From: Desulfobacterales bacterium
GTDB lineage: Bacteria > Desulfobacterota > Desulfobacteria > Desulfobacterales > JADGBH01
Direction of reading: 5' to 3'
NCBI GenBank assembly: GCA_015231595.1
Contig: JADGBH010000029.1
Coordinates: 1-50,442 of the forward strand
DNA: 50,442 nt
In this document: positions 48,339 through 50,442 of the stretch, piece after piece
How the letters are laid out: each line of letters starts with the position of its first letter
How positions within the stretch are numbered: the stretch's first letter is position 1
Program-made: the position numbers and the translations under genes
The notes under the pieces: generated by a model
What the model was told of the DNA's origin: nothing
What the model saw: only the letters and a program-made list of their open reading frames with translations
Databases searched by the model: none

Positions 48339-48388
48339 AATTAAATTACCTCAAACTTTACAAATATTGAAATTATTTCTATTAAGCC

Positions 48389-48493
48389 ATATTCCAAATA
48401 AAGAATATATTTAATAAATAAACCAATGACTAAGGCTAAAATTATTAGAGTTCGGAAATTTAAATTAAAATATATATTCTATATTTGGAATAT
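48389..48493 (+). repeat. Matched-palindrome element E5
   Basis: The left end ATATTCCAAATAAAGAATAT (48389-48408) and right end ATATTCTATATTTGGAATAT (48474-48493) are inverse repeats with 19 of 20 matches. The core ATGACTAAGGCTAAAA is at 48425-48440. It lies upstream of the ligase gene and 38 bases from the truncated IS200-type transposase. Confidence 0.85.
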
Positions 48494-48509
48494 ATATTTT
48501 AATTTAAAT
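48458..48509. repeat. Perfect 22-bp inverted repeat at the E5 right end
   Basis: The arms 48458-48479 and 48488-48509 are exact reverse complements (ATTTAAATTAAAATATATAT then TC, and its inverse) with an 8-base loop. It overlaps the right palindrome of E5 and lies just beyond the end of the broken transposase. Confidence 0.9.
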
Positions 48510-48531
48510 CAAGTATTAAGGATCTGTCGTA

Positions 48532-48768
48532 TTAAGTAGCTGATAGGAATTGTGGATCAACGCTCAGTGCAAGATGTATATGGTCCGGCATTACTTCAAT
48601 TGCTAAAAGAATAACATTGATTTCATCACAAATTTTTTCAATTATTTCTTTGAGTCTTATAGCTATGTTTCCGATTAATACTTTTTTACGTCTTTTTGGG
48701 CAAAAAACTACATGATATCTACAGTTAAAAACCACATTATTATTTGATCTATATTTTGCATATTGCAT
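48532..48768 (-). pseudogene. Truncated IS200/IS605 transposase TnpA
   Basis: A 78-aa remnant of the Y1 HUH transposase. It has NCRYHVVFCPKRRKKVLIGN, RLKEIIEKICDEINV and the HUH motif VMPDHIHLALSVDP. It stops at SVDPQFLSAT, so the C-terminal half with the catalytic tyrosine is missing (a whole protein is about 130-150 aa). It therefore cannot transpose alone. Its upstream side carries an IS end hairpin at 48871-48910. Confidence 0.88.
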
Positions 48769-48870
48769 GTCGTTTATATATATAGTATCAATACAAATAT
48801 CAACGAAAAAATGGTTTTCAATCAGTTTTTTGCCTTCGCTATCGCTCAGACTAAAAAAATGATTGAAAAT

Positions 48871-48910
48871 TGCCTTACATCCCCATGCCTAAAGGCAGGG
48901 GCTTTACGGC
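48871..48910. mobile_element. IS200/IS605-type terminal hairpin
   Basis: CCCCATGCC, loop TAAA, GGCAGGGG (with GCC/GGC outside) is the typical subterminal foldback of IS200/IS605 elements (here 48881-48901 is the stem). It sits upstream of the broken TnpA, as an end of the same or a related element. No TnpB is present. Confidence 0.75.
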
Positions 48911-48970
48911 AAAGTTTGTAAATTTGATTGTAAAATAAAATGAACTTCCCTTATCAAGTTCGCTGGTTAC

Positions 48971-50181
<1,211 letters not shown>

Positions 50182-50318
50182 TTCTTTCCTCTTTATTTTT
50201 ACTTAATAATCTTATCCTTCTTGAAACATACATTTAAATAATATAAAAAAGATTATTTCAAAAAACAATAGATAGTGTCAAGATTTAAAACAAGCTTTAT
50301 AGCAATTTAGATTAACCA

Positions 50319-50392
50319 GGTCTAATTTTTAATACAAAATATATTAAAATGTTCAATTTTAATATATAAAATGTTTAAATAGAGGTTAGACC
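50319..50392. repeat. AT-rich nested inverted repeat
   Basis: The outer arms GGTCTAA (50319-50325) and TTAGACC (50386-50392) enclose an inner perfect 12-bp stem ATATATTAAAAT/ATTTTAATATAT (50339-50350 and 50356-50367, 5-base loop). It lies upstream of the TyrA-like gene. The bases after 50392 show no gene and run off the window. Confidence 0.7.
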
Positions 50393-50442
50393 ACAGGCCA
50401 AATAATTACAGGTAGCACCCTTGGTTTTTCCAGCTTAGGCAA

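Overview
The window is AT-rich and gene-dense. It carries a heterodisulfide-reductase/Tmc-type electron-transfer module, many PAS, two-component and chemotaxis proteins, ferredoxin fusions, a MoeA fused to a periplasmic-binding-like domain, an acetyl-CoA hydrolase/GNAT fusion, and an RND/YCF48/DUF1329/DUF1302 envelope cluster. This mix suggests a low-GC, anaerobic, Gram-negative Desulfobacterota (sulfate-reducer-like) chromosome. There is no rRNA or tRNA gene, CRISPR array or prophage, so genus cannot be stated.

Layout, left to right. 178-3278: a PAS-PAS-GGDEF-EAL c-di-GMP protein and a TorF-type outer-membrane protein. 3803-13481, all on the minus strand: DUF1302 outer-membrane protein, DUF1329, YCF48-like beta-propeller, RND/MMPL exporter, DUF29 protein and MoeA-PBP fusion; the first four look like a trans-envelope export module for a hydrophobic molecule. 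13651-17780: two tandem chemoreceptor paralogues. 18188-21886: acyl-CoA synthetase plus CoA-hydrolase/GNAT fusion. 22183-26512, plus strand: HU, a coiled-coil membrane protein, an OleC-like ligase with an altered nucleotide loop, PlsY and a ferredoxin-nitroreductase. 26610-33951, minus strand: two response regulators flanking tmcB/tmcC-like genes, a 64-aa protein, a sigma-54 activator with a degenerate ArsC/LMW-phosphatase-like domain, and a PAS histidine kinase; sigma-54-like promoters precede both halves. 34075-39727: Nudix, HtpX, GspC-like, Fe-S protein, substrate-binding protein and lytic transglycosylase. 39824-46381: PabA/TrpG, chemoreceptor plus cache-domain partner, YciO/TsaC, FmdB-like and GroESL. 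46506-50181: an unusual NAD-dependent DNA ligase, IS200/IS605 remnants, a wrecked histidine kinase, and a TyrA-like gene whose 3' end runs into that wreck.

The most unusual non-coding signal is a family of five ~85-105 bp dispersed elements (2374, 3677, 25580, 30588, 48389). Each has a conserved core AAGGCTAAAA (or its complement) between two palindromes. The two palindromes of one copy resemble each other, but differ between copies that are not close relatives. One copy abuts the truncated IS200-type transposase. Other repeat families are a CCGGAAT-ended REP-like repeat, a GTAGGGGCGA palindrome and a CCCTTGACGGGAGAGGG-type repeat.

All calls come from reading the sequence. Family names rest on recognised motifs, not on database searches.
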